The notes under the pieces were generated by a model. The model was not told the DNA's origin. It saw nothing but the letters and a program-made list of their open reading frames with translations, and did not search any database. From positions 144,175,368 through 144,239,367 of the forward strand of contig JALGPY010000001.1 of the NCBI GenBank assembly GCA_023055425.1: a stretch of 64,000 nt of DNA, in the 5' to 3' direction. The DNA comes from Linanthus parryae (Eukaryota; Streptophyta; Magnoliopsida; Ericales; Polemoniaceae). How positions within the stretch are numbered: position 1 is the first letter of the stretch; every line of letters starts with the position of its first letter. Both the position numbers and the translations under genes were made by a program. Below are positions 1 through 12,645 of the stretch, in pieces.

Positions 1-705
1 ACCTCGTCTGAGACAATGGTGGCAAATAGTTCTCTATCGGAAAACCAGAAAAGTAGCACACCGTTCATTACTTACTGGTAGCGGAACCGGTACAAGGTTG
101 TGCTCTGCCGGAAAGACACCGGAGACAATCCCTGCAAACATAATGAAGAAGAAAGAATCTTTGTTCAAATAGAAAAACCTGCACAATTGATCATCAAGAA
201 GATCGGTTGAATCAAAGGTCTTTCTGTAGAATTTATTGGGATCCATTCCTATAACACAACGCACAAACTCAGGTTTGGAAGCCTGGACCTGATATGAATC
301 AACAAAGGCCAAGGGCCAATACCAACAGTCGTGAGGACTCGTGGGAAACAACATTTTGATGAAGAACAAAATAGCGAGAAGGGAAGCTTATATAGACAGA
401 GGGGACTCTTCAGTTCCCTTGATGAGTCAGCAACGCCTCGGAAATAAACAAGAATCAATGACCCTACTAAAGGCTACGACGATACAGTGGCACGCCTTAT
501 TTAATGATGCCGGGTCATGATAAGGATCGGGCCCACTGCATGGTAAGCACACCTTATTTAATGAGTTAATGACGCAATAATCTAGGTAATTACGTCAAAA
601 CATGACGTCACAATCGTTATAGCATTGAAACGTGAGCAGAAGATCTTTCAGAAAAGCAAAAGCTAAAATAGAGTTTAAGTGTTTGAAAAAAAAGGGGGGG
701 GGGCA
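1..705. other. Intergenic stretch, no supported gene
   Basis: A 111-codon open frame lies on the minus strand (34-369). I recognise no domain in it and see no splice signals linking it to the minus-strand gene that ends at 706, so I do not call it a gene. A G-run follows an A-run near 685-703. The window edge may cut a larger element here. Confidence 0.4.
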
Positions 706-3700
706 TTAAAATATGCGCAACTCTAAAAATAAATCCTTGTCTAGAGGGTCTTCTGGCGATAACAGGAGCGAGGCCTTCTCTGCTTGGTTAATTTCTTGCT
801 TTAGTTTTTCATAGCTAGCCTTCATCGCGTGGAAGAGATTGGCAGCCTCCTCAGCCTTCTTCTTTTGCTCCGCCACTTTCTTCTTTTCAAGTGCGAGGTT
901 GCGGTAGTCGTACTTCAACATCACAGAGGTGCGAATTTGGGTGACCCTGTTGAAGAGGAAGCCAAAGTCCAACCTGCCTTGAGCATTGGTCCGAAGCCTT
1001 TGGCATGTATCATAGAGCGCCCGCGCATTCTCAATCGAAATAGTGGAGGGAGTCGTCGTGGATAATTGCTCCAAAATCCAGGTGGCTTCAGTCAAGAAAA
1101 ATCTTCTCTCGAAGGGACCCAACTCCAAAGCTCTCGCAAACGTCCCTGGTACGCCAGGCGCATCTTCATAAGCCAGTCCACATCAGGTTGTCTCATTCCT
1201 GAAGAAGTGGTGAGTTTAGAAATGCGAACATTCATAAAGAAATATAGTACGTATGAAATACTTTGACACACCTGTTCCTTCGAGTTTAGAAATGCGCACA
1301 GCTGGGGTCGTTGAAGCATCTCCTTGCTGCATTGCCTGTCTGTCAGCCAAGGCTTCGCGATCATCATAGTCAGCAGGAATGATGTAGGTAGCAGCAGGCG
1401 CGATGGGAGCTCTTGCCTGCGAGCCCCAAAAACTCCATGCGACAGGGACTTGGGAGAAATCCACCTCAGCAGAAGGGATGGCAAGATTTTGCTGAGGCCC
1501 TGGAACATTAATTGAAGCACCATGATTTGAAGAAATGGGAGAATCAACTGCGACCTCTGTTGGCGCATCCACGTTCGTGTGCGACGGCTGCAGGTTACCT
1601 TGAACAAACTACGCCTGCCCAAGGACCTCCTCATTCACAAGAGGTTCATGTGGCTCATGAGCGACCATTGGAGCATCAACATTTTCATGCGATGCTATGT
1701 CTTCCATGACTTGTTCATTTTCATGAACTTCAGCTCGAGCACCCTTTGTTTCCATTTCTTCGACTATACCAGTCTCACCTACATGCTCATCCTCAGAATT
1801 TTCCTATCGCATTTCGGTGTTACGACCGCTATCGTCAGACACCTCAATTACGTCTTCCAAGGGATCCCATGCATCTTCAGCAACCACGGCAGGTTTCTCT
1901 GTGTGCGAACATCGCTCTGGAGCATGAGACATGGGAAGCTGACTTCTCTGCTCAAGCAACATGTTAGCGCCGTCAACGCTCGCCTCATCAGTATCCAAAT
2001 TCGAAGTGGGAGCATTAACAATCACGCCTTGCGCATCAGCGGGCTCAGTTGTAGCAGCAGCAGATTCATGCGAAGCAGTACCATCTGCAAGACAAATTTT
2101 GACAAGACATTGAGATAATTCGCATTACGAATCATTTCCTGTATTTCATTCTATGACTAAAATAAGAGCGAGCACCTCCACACTTAGGTGGGATCGCAGC
2201 TCCAACATCATATGATATGGATGTGACACCATAACCTACAGAGGTGTCCTCATTTATCACATCTTTAAGGTGTGCATGACCTGATGTTACGTAAAAACTC
2301 GTTATAATAGGGAATGAGTTGTTAAGTGATGCTTATATACATTGTTCAAATGTTTACCTGAGGGTTCGCCACATTTGCTCACTAACCATCGGCGAATATC
2401 ATCTTTAGATAGACCGTGCTTTAATGCACCAAAAATTACCTCTTGGTAAGACACAGCAAGGTTAAAGATTGTACCTTCTTCATTGCCAGCGATCTCCTCA
2501 AAATCTTGTTGAGCTCGTTCCAAGGCGGCCACACTCATGCTTCCAGCATGCTGCTCTTCCAGGCTTCTTCTTTTCATGGTATCAATGTCATCTTCCTCGT
2601 GCTTTCTCCTTCTCTCTTCTGCCTCAGAAACCATTCTCTTAGACTCAGCGATTATAGCCTCGTCAATGGGCTCACTAGATGCATCTGAGAGAGATACCTT
2701 TGTCTTTCTCTTTTCCTTGCCCAAAAGGCCACTAATAATCTCAGTATCATCATCTGCGAAGAAAGATTTTTTTAGTATTAACGACATTATTGTGAAAGTC
2801 TTTATTCAAAGAATATTAAGTTCATTTAGGGTTACCTCCTGAGCTTTCTTCTCCTATCTCTTCTCTTTCTTCTTCTTCTTCTCTTTCTTCTTCGACTTCT
2901 TCCTCCTGATCATAGGGGATGAAAGTCTCAACTGCGAGATCTTTCTGCAGCTTGCTCTGCATGCGACCTTTGCCTTTACCCTTGGGAGCAGGAGACTTCG
3001 CGGGCGACGAAGCTAGAGCTTCCCTGGGCGGCGAGGATATCACAATTGCCTCCTGTTTTTGCTTTTTAGCCTTCGGAGCAACCTCCGCATCCACTTCGGC
3101 ACCTTCGTCTATTAGGGAACGAGCGCAAACGTCCATCTCCTCGCGAATAAGACCCTCTACTTTGGAATCCATTTCCATGACCAGGGGGATGACCTGCTTT
3201 TGCCTCTTCGCTTTAACAATAGAATTGGCCAGCGATGGAAAACGGTCCGAACCTCCTCAAACAGCACTGTAAAAGGCAAAATTCATGTAAGGCATAATAT
3301 TTCAAAGAGATAAGTATTTAAAGAAGGACAAAGGAATGGTATTTACCTTGGAAAAAGATTCGCTGTACTCGATCACGCATACAACTCCGCCCCTGACAGC
3401 GGTCATCTTCTCCTTAAGGATCACGTCCGGACACAAGTGGTTATCAGTGTCAAGCAAGGAATAGAATCCATACTTAGAATCGTACAAACTGCAGTTTTGA
3501 CGAAATGGGAAAGTGTTCCTTCTGAGGGCAGGAGCCTTACTGAGGCGAGGAGGCGCAGATGAATTAAACCTTGTTTGTTGAGCATTCCAGTAAGCAATCC
3601 AATTTTTGGTAGGGCGACCTACACGTTTCCCTGAGGGCTGGGTGAAAGGCAAGTTGCTAAGCAGGATGGATTTACATCTCTTCATCAGCAGTCGCTTGTA

Positions 3701-5211
3701 GCAGTCTCTGTTCACTGACCTAGGCCAAATCGAAGGCGCAACTGCGTCAAAGCCAAACTGGGGGCAAACGCGAGTAGGGTCAACATCGACCGTGATCCGC
3801 TCATACTTGGAAGATATCTCAGCGACATTTTCAGCAAGAGCAGGCAGCGAACCTCTCAAACACCAGCAAAGGAATTCACTATAGCAATCATCTCCGCTGA
3901 CGACAGTGTCCTGGGAGAGGGAGCCATCTTTGTTTGGGTACATCTACGGGTAGAATCGCACATTCTCAATGCGAGTAGTGTATGGCCTAGCTGTAAAATT
4001 TGCTCGATCGTCGCAGACCAAGCTCCATGAACACTTGGGTGCATTGGTCTTATACCACCGGGCAGCTCTCCCACTTTGAAGCGCATTCTTCGCACCCGGA
4101 ACATTCCAGGAACTGGTCTTGAGGGGACGGGAGCATATGAAGGCCATCTTTCAAACACCCACATGGTAAGAAATGAAATGTTGACAAAAAGTCAACACAT
4201 CAAGACGCCCGCGAGATTCCTCAATGGCAACCACAAGTTGGTCTAACCGATGATACAGGGTTCCCAACACCAGAGGCCCGAGTGCGACATTTTGACCGAG
4301 AGCCAACTTGACAGCCAGGGGTAAAACATGATAAAAGACCCCGTCATGAGGATGACCATCGATGAAGTATCGCGATAGCCAAACGCAAAGGAATCCGCAC
4401 AAGGTCAAGTGGTACCCTTTCCCTTCGATGTAGTTCTTCGCTTTGGGATCTTGCTCCAGTATTTCCTTGGTGATTTTACTATTCGCATAGTCGCAAAAGA
4501 AGTATTGCAACCATTTGCCCCAAGTATTCTTCGCAGAGGTCTCAACCAATTGCCATGTTGGAAGAACTTCCGCAGATGTCAAACGAGTGGAAATTTTCTT
4601 CACCTCAGTCAAGCACTCCTCCATCTGCGCATAAAGAGTGAGTTCTGCATCAGACTTCATAGGAACCAAGGGATCGACTTTTCCCATGGGAGAAAGATCA
4701 TATAGCATGTGCACATCCTCCAAAGTGGGGGCTGCCTCAAACTCATCAAAATGGAAGGTGTGAGTCGCATACGAGTATCGAGAAAACAAATTCAGAAGCA
4801 TAGTCTGATCCAGTTTCACGGCGGCACCCTTCGTAGCCCTAACAGCATAGTAAATCTCAGCTTGGTCTAGTAAAACAGCATGATGAGTCAGCACATGGTC
4901 GATCCACTCATCCATTATCTCCATCTTCTGAACGAAGGCTGGGTAGAAATATCAGTATGGGGGAAGAACTCATTTTCAACACCCAATCTCACCACATCCT
5001 TGGCGACAATAAGGTCCAACTCAGCTAGACTGGCGAGAGGGTTCAGCAACAAAAGATCTTCAGTAGCGGGGTCTGGTAGGTTCCCCACTTCGGTTCTAGC
5101 ATGGTAGAAATCTTCTCCACCCAGATATGGAGCTTTCTTCAACAAGGTCTTGGGAAGATCGGGGATTTCTTCGGCTTCCTTTACGGATTTGGTTACCTTT
5201 GTCTTGGCCAT
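706..5211 (-). pseudogene. Spliced, frameshifted plant-mobile-domain-like (transposon-derived) gene
   Basis: A run of minus-strand coding blocks reads from an ATG at 5211 to a stop at 706. The N-terminal block (4151-5211) contains EWIDHVL and later WVFERWPSY, wording typical of plant mobile domain / aminotransferase-like transposon-derived proteins. The middle is rich in Lys/Glu/Ser (2837-3180). The last block has a Lys/Glu/Ala-rich likely coiled coil (near residues KKKVAEQKKKAEEAA, about 790-900). Convincing splice sites survive: acceptor TTCGCAG before 2756, donor CAG|GTAAAC at about 2364, donor GGAACAG|GTGTG at 1272, acceptor CTTCAG before about 1190. Damage includes frame changes near 4930, 4150 and 1165 and an in-frame TAG at 3944-3946. 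It was probably a domesticated or element-borne gene that is now decaying. The family call is from remembered motifs and is tentative; several exon edges are unresolved. Confidence 0.45.
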
Positions 5212-7392
5212 TTCTACAATAAAGCAAGAAAAATGGGGGAGAAATACATCCACTTTCAGTTTCAAATCCAAGAGCAGATCCTACAAGTTTCTGGGTTTCG
5301 AGACTGTTAATTTTAGAAGATGAACAGTTTGGGTTCAGAATTTCAGAAGATTATACAGTTTCTATCGTCTTATTCTCTACCTACTCACTTCCCTACCTCT
5401 CCCGTGTTCCTCATTCTCTTCTCCCGGTGTACGTTGAATCTTCCTCAAAGGATTCCTCAATACACAACAACCAACACCATCATCTTCACCATCTATCGGC
5501 AAATCACCCAACACCTCATCAGCCCCAAATCTCTGCTTTCATCTCTCTCTGCTCCCTCTTCCTCTCTTTCTGATCACCGGAGACAACCTCATAGGCCAAG
5601 AGCAGTGGCCACCACCAACTACCCCATGTTCCCGTCGGAGATCACCACCGAGGAACCCACCTGGGACTTGCCCTTTTCCTCGCCTCTCTCTATTTCAGTT
5701 CAGGTCTCTCTCTTGTCTTCGCACCCAGAAGCAGAGGAGGCCAGTAGCAGGAGCGAAGTGAAGCAGCAGCAGTGGCCGGAGACTCCACCGGCGCAGCTTC
5801 TCCATAAATTTTGGCGAAGCTTATTGGACGAGCTCCCCAGCGCTAGCCAGGACTTCAAGTTGTTCCCAGGACACTCCTAAGGCCTCGACGAGCTTAGAAG
5901 CAGGAGAAGACATGAGCTAGAAGGTTCCAGTAGTCGCCATCGATCTCCACATCCGTTCCCTCGGACAAGAGTCTTGACCCAACCCAAACTTAACTATTTC
6001 TCGCAATTCTTGACTAGGGTATGCTTTAATTCTCGTCGTGAGTTGATTACGATAGTCAAAATCATGTCTTGCATGCTTGAATCCATGTTCAGTTCGAGTA
6101 AACTAGTAGTTCTTGTTTAGGGGTTAAAATTTCTTTTACATAAGCTAGGTGTGAGGTAGGGGATGTGTTGGGGATTGTCGTATCTTACCAAAACTATTTT
6201 GTGAGTATGCGGGGTGCATGATGTCTTTAAGCATAACACATGGGGGTTTATATGTCTTTTACTTAAACATCATACTGTACGCGAAAATAGATATGTTATT
6301 TTTGGATCAAATTTTTTTCTAAAAATAGTAAATTTCGTTCTCATTTCAGAGAAGTGACTCGGGTAATGAAATGTTTTCGGAAAAGTTGATTTAAATGTTA
6401 AGCTAGTTATGTTTTATTGAAAACTAAATGAGTATTGTGTTTAAACACTTAACTTTGAATTCGGTTTGTTCAAAGACTTTTAAAATGAAACTAGCAACTT
6501 TAAGAGCATCGTTTCATTGTGTAGTATGCTTAGAAGTAGTTTTTCCTAGAAAACAAAAACATTTTTACGTGTCAAAATTGTTTTTGCTTTAGAACTGTTT
6601 GTTTAATTTAAATTTTATAAATACAAGTCTACTATTCCACTGTGTTTTACTTCCGCTGTCTGTGTGCATGAAGTTTTATTACTTGTGAAGTATTCTCTTG
6701 ATTAATTCCCTTTAACGTGAATGATAATATCTCATATCCGGTTTACATGCTTGGGTGTTGCCCACTCATTTTTCATTGCTGACTTTCGAAAAGTGCAATT
6801 CATGTTTTCCTACCCACCGCATGTCTAGGAGCAGAAGACTATAGAAAGCATGGTACGAGACTCACGTAGAGTGACAACATCACAAATAGCTAGTCTAAAA
6901 ATAATTTAGTAGTACTTATTGACACATGTGAAATATAAGACTTATGTAATGTTTAATAATATTGTAATATATGAGTGTTATGCTTATGACTTTCAGATTC
7001 ATTTAGCATCGCCCTTCTGGGCTCTCCTGTCCGGAAAGCTTGAGGATCATGGGGTGTTGCACATTCGGTGACTGCAGATGCCACAGATCCACATCTTCGA
7101 TTGTTGAGCACGGTAACAAGGAAAAAAGGGTAGTGAGGTTGTGGAGGAAAACTCAACGCTGGCCAAGGACATGATACAAAATATAAACCAACTAGCACAA
7201 GTTCACACACTTGAAAATCCTAAATATCATGTGAGGGAGAAAGGAAAACTGCAGTCGCTGAAAAACATTGAGTAATTCTTCATCCCTAACAGAAAGGAAA
7301 GGTTATACTGCTGAGTTCAGCCGTCCGCCATCCAAATTATCTGAGATCTCTGGTAGCAGTAAATGTAGACATCTCCTGTTGAAAGTTGGTAA
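5212..7392. other. Non-coding, C/T-rich then AT-rich DNA; no gene supported
   Basis: 5320-5880 on the plus strand is open for 186 codons, but it is Ser/Pro/Leu-rich and built of CT-rich DNA, looking like leader or LTR-type sequence rather than protein. 5900-6960 is AT-rich without long frames. I see no LTR pair with TG..CA ends and no target duplication, so no element is called. A solo LTR is possible. Confidence 0.35.
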
Positions 7393-7573
7393 TTAACTAG
7401 AACATGAAATATACCGAGAGAGGAAGGTGAAGAAGAACAAGAAGAAACAGATCCTACCACGGCGCCGCCACATCCAGCGCCAACACCTCACCACCGCTTC
7501 GTTCTTTCGATTGGAAATAGTCCTCACATCACCATTAGTTTGAATTGTCGCCGCCTCACAACCTCCTTTTTCC

Positions 7574-7575
<2 letters not shown>
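7393..7575 (-). CDS. Possible small ORF, 60 aa, hypothetical
   Basis: An ATG at 7575 starts a 60-codon frame just downstream of a GA-rich tract (the plus-strand CT repeat), the position such repeats often take in plant leaders. The peptide has a Trp/Arg-rich centre and then a Phe/Leu-rich hydrophobic stretch, ending at 7393. No family is recognised, no splice partner was found, and chance is a good alternative explanation. Confidence 0.15.

Positions 7576-7618
<43 letters not shown>
7576..7618. repeat. (CT)n microsatellite
   Basis: An uninterrupted CT dinucleotide run of about 43 bp, followed at about 7653-7672 by a shorter complementary GA run. The two could pair as an imperfect hairpin. 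Confidence 0.9.
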
Positions 7619-7624
<6 letters not shown>

Positions 7625-7785
7625 CCTGTCTTTCTCAATTTGAAATGGATTTGGAGAGAGAGAGAGAGAGAAGATACTCGTGCACGAAAGAGGGAGGCGT
7701 CGTTCTCTCCGATGGTTTCTGGGTGATGGGGAAGAAGATGAGGGAGAGACTCGAGAGAGTTAGAGACAGAGAATTACGAAAATAG

Positions 7786-9159
7786 GTGGTCTCAAACTCT
7801 CAATTGTTTGGTGTTGTTGATTAGGTTTAGGCTGTTAGTTGGGTTAGTGGCTGATTAGGTAATAGGTTAGGTTAATTGGACTGGGTAACTTTAAAATTGG
7901 GCCTAATTTGATCTGAAAATGAGTGAGATATTTGCATGTGGGTTTTTTACAAAGGATAAAATAGTCATTTACCCTCTAAAAACATGCTAAAATTAGAAAG
8001 GTGAAGACAGATAGAGAACAGACGAAAATAGAAACTGTGAAGATAGATGGAGAACGGAGGAAGTATTAATTATGTTCATGTCTGTCATTTGTAGGTTTAT
8101 TTATGGTGGCACAAAGTCACAAGCTCTTCTTGAGAAAGGCTAACGGGTTGCCCGAATCTTGACAAGGAGAAAGACGTTTGGTAGCCCTTGAAAATGTTGG
8201 TACATTTAGAATCGTACGAGTCCATTCCCATGTAGTAATTGTATAGAGGTGCATTAGTCGTGCGACCCCCTTTTTTAAATTATGAGCCCTTATGACCTAA
8301 GTCTCATGACCTAATTCTAACGAACTAGACCACATAAATGTGAGAAGTCACAATCCATTCCTTATTCTTAGGACTTAAGGATCTCAACCACTATCTAAAA
8401 TCGCAGGAAGCATTGGGTGGGTAGGTAAGAGAGATCACTTGGTCCCTACAAATAGTCTAAAGATGATGGATGGGGATACTCAATCGTCACTCAGTTATCT
8501 ATGTTGCTAAGTTCACGTCGCCATTCTCACACCTCAATTCTTTCAACTATTGTTCACACACTCTTGTAGTCTTGTTTTCAGTCGGAAAGAACCGCCTTTT
8601 AGCTAACTTAATTCATAACATTGCAGACCTTTTATATCTATTCAGCTCTCCTTACGACAGTATCCGTCATTCTAGGCTCTTAGCCTCTCGCATATAATTA
8701 TTTGACTAATCAATCGATTCGGAAGTAATAATGTTAGATACGATCCTTATATTTTCAATTTGATTATCTCTCGCCATGTCATTGCTGACTTGCCCGTCGG
8801 ATAATCTACACACCAACACCCACCTTTGTGATCATTCTGGTTTTGTTCTTCTTATAGGAGCCGGTTTCATGTCCAATACGTTTAATTCGTTATTATATGA
8901 CCTAGGAACGTGATTGATGTGTCCGATGTCTTCGTTCTTTGAAAATCATTATTCAAATTTACTAATGGATGAGTTAATATCCAACAACACGGGGTTCAAC
9001 TAAAAAATAACGCTGCAAATCAATAAACCAACCTAATTAATAGGAGAAAGATTTGCATTATTTGGAGGGTCTTGGTGATTTTTCGTATGTAAATATTAAA
9101 TAAGCAATTAAGCCAAAAGATCTAAATGAATAAGAATTAGCATAAAACACAAGAAAGTA
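7786..9159. other. Intergenic, no gene seen
   Basis: AT-rich sequence without long frames. The segment around 8040-8070 ends GGAGAACGGAGGAAGTA, like the 3' terminus of a Stowaway MITE, but I find no matching left end, so it may be a truncated copy. Confidence 0.4.
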
Positions 9160-9385
9160 CTTAGTCCGTTCTCTCTCTATCTTCCACGTTTGACTTTTTC
9201 TTCCGGGCGACGATGTAATTTGTTGATAATCTTTTCATGGTGTTGGAAAGTAAAGTTTGCTCAACAACAACTAGAAAAGTTTATCAAACTCTTTCATCGT
9301 TTTGCTAATTAAATCACCTAACTAAAGTGACTAAAAGAATAGTGACAAAATGCAAACTTGAAAGATAGAGAGAGAACAGAGGAAG
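9160..9385. mobile_element. Stowaway-like MITE
   Basis: 226 bp flanked by TA on both sides (9158-9159 and 9386-9387). The left end contains CCGTTCTCTCTCTATCTT and the right end has the complement, AAGATAGAGAGAGAACAG. The interior carries AATCTTTTCATGGTGTTG, also found in the elements at 13017 and 46085. TA duplication with CTCC-type termini is the Stowaway (Tc1/mariner) signature. Confidence 0.8.
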
Positions 9386-9434
9386 TAGCTTATAACAAAG
9401 TCCAAAGCAAGGAACCAAAAACCAAAACATAAAA

Positions 9435-10572
9435 ACATGAAAACATTGAACTTTATCTCTCTATGCTTTTCTCTCCTCAAAACCATAGCCCCCTTCCCCT
9501 TCTCCGGCGGCGGCTCCTCCTCCTTCATGGAGCTGCCACCGGAATCCGCTCATTCTCTTGCTCGCTCCTCCGATTGAAGCCCCTACCGACAACACCGACG
9601 CACTCCCACCGGCATCTAAAGAGGTCTGCCAACCCTGGCCGTCACGAAGCTGAGTCAGAGAACTGGCTTCACGCCGGTAGCGAATTCGGGACCCCCTTCT
9701 TCGCCGTCCAGAACCTCTTTTGGAGCTGTAAGGACTCCGGTTTGTGTCTTCAACTACCCCGCCTTCCTCTCGTGCTTGCCCTTCCCGTGCCGTCGCCGCC
9801 ACATTTTGGATGTCTTGAAGCCCGACGCTCTCACCCACCACATACGTTTTTCGCTGCCGCCTCTTTGTGTTGCTCACCCTTCCCCGGTTTGGCGGTTCTC
9901 TGGTTCGACTTTTGTTCCCCTGTCGTCTTGTGTTTTGCCTCCTACCGTTACCCCTCCCCCCAGGTCGGTTTGGATTTAAATCTGTGGTGACCGTCCTCCC
10001 CCCACCCCGGTTGTGGGCCTGCCCTTCCCCTCCCCCTCTCAGAGGTTGAATCTTCGGCTTAGAAGCCCCCGGCGCAGTCCCCTCACCGCCCACCGACACC
10101 ATCATGAGATACATCCAACCCCCGGTCCCTGGGTGACGTCCGGGAACACTCACATGCCCGCCGTTTTCTCGCCGGTTATGTGGGTTCTTTGCTTCGGCCT
10201 TTGGAGGCTATTTCGGCCGGATTCTCTCGCCTTCCAACCGACCGTCTGCTTAGGGTTTGGAAGCGTTGTTGGGCCATTACTTCCTGTATTCATTTTTTTC
10301 TTTGGGCCGGTTGTAGGCCCGTAAAGGATTTAAGAGGCTCTTGGACCTCACTGGCCACTTCTCTGCTTTGGGTAGTTTTGGGGGGCCTTTGAGCTCGTAT
10401 CTCATTAGGTTTGTATGTTGTCTCTATGGAGTGACTAGGTTAAGGTAAGTGATTATTTCTTTCTTTTGTTGTCTTGTCTTGTTTTTTCCGTTCGTCAGGG
10501 GTATGGCCTTACTTGTCTTGTAGCCATTTTATTGGAATGGAATCTTTCGTTGCATGTGGGAAATAAAAAAAT
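9435..10572 (+). mobile_element. Poly(A)-tailed retroposon with 13-bp target duplication
   Basis: The insert is bracketed by direct repeats CCAAAACATAAAA at 9422-9434 and 10573-10585 and ends in an A-rich tail (GGGAAATAAAAAAAT). The body is GC- and C/T-rich, with overlapping open frames on both strands (plus 9463-9990; minus 9461-10153). I recognise no protein domain, so these frames look like compositional artefacts. The tail plus a 13-bp duplication indicate LINE-machinery (target-primed) insertion. It could be a 5'-region-derived, internally deleted LINE or a long SINE-like element. Confidence 0.7.
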
Positions 10573-11111
10573 CCAAAACATAAAACAAAAGATGTAGAAG
10601 AAAAATTTGGAGAGGAAAAGAGAGAGCTAGGAGCCAAAAATAGTAATATGAACACAACAAAATCTATTCCAAATCCTTATGCAATGCTAAGGGAGAGTCC
10701 TTCTAGTCTGATGAGTTTGATAATGGTAATGCTGGGATTGTATGAGTCGATGAATGAAGGGCCTGTTATTGGGGAAACTGATGGTTGTGATGGAAGTGCA
10801 AAAACTTTTTTTTTTTTTTCGGGAGAAGAAGAACATCAATTAATATATGGCAAAGTACATAGCATCTACATACTATTACAAGCATGGCAACGGCTATTAG
10901 ACTAACAAGATACAAAAAAGGACCTACAACATCCAACTAAGAGAATAAACAAAGCTACAAGACCAAGATTAGAACATGATTAATAATAAAAGCGAACAAG
11001 AGGAATCATGATGCAAACTGGAGACTTGAGGACACCACCTGTGGAGAAGACAAGGAGAGAAATCAAAGGAAGCAAATAGGAAGATAACACATAACATAGA
11101 GGGATCATAGA

Positions 11112-11903
11112 TTAAAGGTTAAAAAGATGAGTCCTCGAGTCTGGTAGCTCCCGAAATTTGAAGTCCGGCCTCAATTTCTTGTACGGATGATGAGTCGGAG
11201 AGTGCGGTCTACTCCAATTGTCCCTTTGCTGTTGAAATGATTCAGAAACATAGGACCCAAACGGACGAGATGCCTCCTCATGAACCTTCATAGGAACGGC
11301 TGGCGGAAAGTAACATGAAGAATATTTCGAGTGATGGGCCTTCTCGGATTTGCACGGCTTTGATCGATCCCATGAGTTGTAAGGCTCGTGTGGAGTGAGA
11401 AAATGACGACGAAGTAAGCGATACGGAATTTGGACAGCTCCTCTTCCCTCAGTAGCCAGATAAGATGATCTCTTCACAGTTTTCCAATACCAGTCTTGAT
11501 CAACAAGGATCACCTGTTTGGTCCTCGGATTGACAAATCTGAACTTGCCTTTTTGGGTATCGTCATTGGAGCTAGTCTGGATGCTTGCAATCTCCTTGCA
11601 TGTATGATCAGGCACACGGATCTTATGCGGAGAGAAACGAAGACTTAAAAGTTCATTTCGACTATACTTAAATTTTAACAGCTTAACCTCATGGGTAGCC
11701 TGATGGAACTCGCCTTTCATCCGAATCCGCTTGCACTGCTGACTTGCTTCAGCCCAGAATCTGAACCTTTTGGAGAAAAATCGCACTTTCTTCCTTGTGG
11801 GTTCCTGAAAATCTGTACGGAACAAATTCGCGAGAGATCGCGGTTGTTCCTGGTAGCTCAAAGCCCACACTTTAGTTAAAGCAGACGCTCTGACCCGCTT
11901 CAT
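11112..11903 (-). CDS. Basic ORF inside retroposon, 263 aa, unknown function
   Basis: An uninterrupted frame runs from ATG at 11903 to a stop at 11112, within the retroposon at 10808-12832. The protein is strongly basic and rich in Arg, Lys, Ser, Phe and His, with no membrane segment and no zinc-knuckle Cys pattern that I can see. A Trp-containing segment (QDWYWKTVK) lies near the middle and the C terminus is Ser/His/Pro-rich. Position and charge suggest an RNA-binding ORF1-type role, but that is inference only; I do not recognise the family. The absence of stops over 263 codons in otherwise non-coding DNA argues for recent or ongoing selection, or a young insertion. Confidence 0.45.
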   Translation of the reverse strand: MKRVRASALTKVWALSYQEQPRSLANLFRTDFQEPTRKKVRFFSKRFRFWAEASQQCKRIRMKGEFHQATHEVKLLKFKYSRNELLSLRFSPHKIRVPDHTCKEIASIQTSSNDDTQKGKFRFVNPRTKQVILVDQDWYWKTVKRSSYLATEGRGAVQIPYRLLRRHFLTPHEPYNSWDRSKPCKSEKAHHSKYSSCYFPPAVPMKVHEEASRPFGSYVSESFQQQRDNWSRPHSPTHHPYKKLRPDFKFRELPDSRTHLFNL

Positions 11904-12139
11904 GAAAGTAAAATCAATATCACACCGATAAAAACAGAACAGAGACTAGAGAGAAATGGGAAAAGAAGAAAGGGACAAAACTCTTGAAAAAAGGTCCGAC
12001 TAACCCAGAGCAACAATAGATGATGCAGCAGGAAGAATGAATATTAAAAGAGAAATACAAATTTGGATAGGAAACTAGAAAATCACTCAGTGCATATGAG
12101 AATTAATTGGAGAAAAGGAGTAAAGCAAAGCCCAGCAGA

Positions 12140-12645
12140 ACAAGAACTTGATAGGAGGAAGCAGTGACCAAAACAAAAACGAAACTGAATGAACAACTGA
12201 TTAGCGACCCCGGCTGATGCAAATCGGAAACCGCCGTGGCAGGAAGACGAACATCAAAAGCAGAGACGAAGTAGGAAGATTGATTTCGCCTGAAACCAGA
12301 TCGCTGGCGGCGAAAACCAGAGAAAAACAAAGCGTAAGAGAACAAACTACCCACGAGAACCAGATCGAGACCAAAATCAAACCAAAAGAAGGAACTGATC
12401 TTGATAGGAGAAAGATGTGACCAAAACAGAAACGAAACCGAATGAACAACTGATTGGCGACCCCGGCTGATGCAAATCGGAAACCGCCGTGGCAGGAAGA
12501 CGAACATCAAAAGCAGAGACGAAGTAGAAGGATTGATTTCGCCTGAAACCAGATCGCTGGCGGCGAAAACCAGAGAAAAAACAAAGCGTAAGAGAGCAAA
12601 CTACCCACGAGAACCAGATCGAGACCAAAATAGAACCAAAAGAAG
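12140..12645. repeat. Tandem duplication, 253-bp period, two copies
   Basis: The block beginning GAACAACTGATT is present at 12191 and again at 12444, with only scattered differences, and the similarity extends upstream to about 12140. In the sense of the host retroposon this is a pair of 5' monomers. Confidence 0.85.

Noticed and set aside
5320..5880. 186-codon plus-strand ORF
   Set aside because: Low-complexity Ser/Leu/Pro from CT-rich DNA, no recognisable motif, no splice or promoter context that I can defend.
9461..10153. 230-codon minus-strand and 175-codon plus-strand ORFs
   Set aside because: They overlap on opposite strands in GC-rich retroposon DNA, with no domain and Arg/Gly or Ser/Pro bias. 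Treated as composition artefacts.
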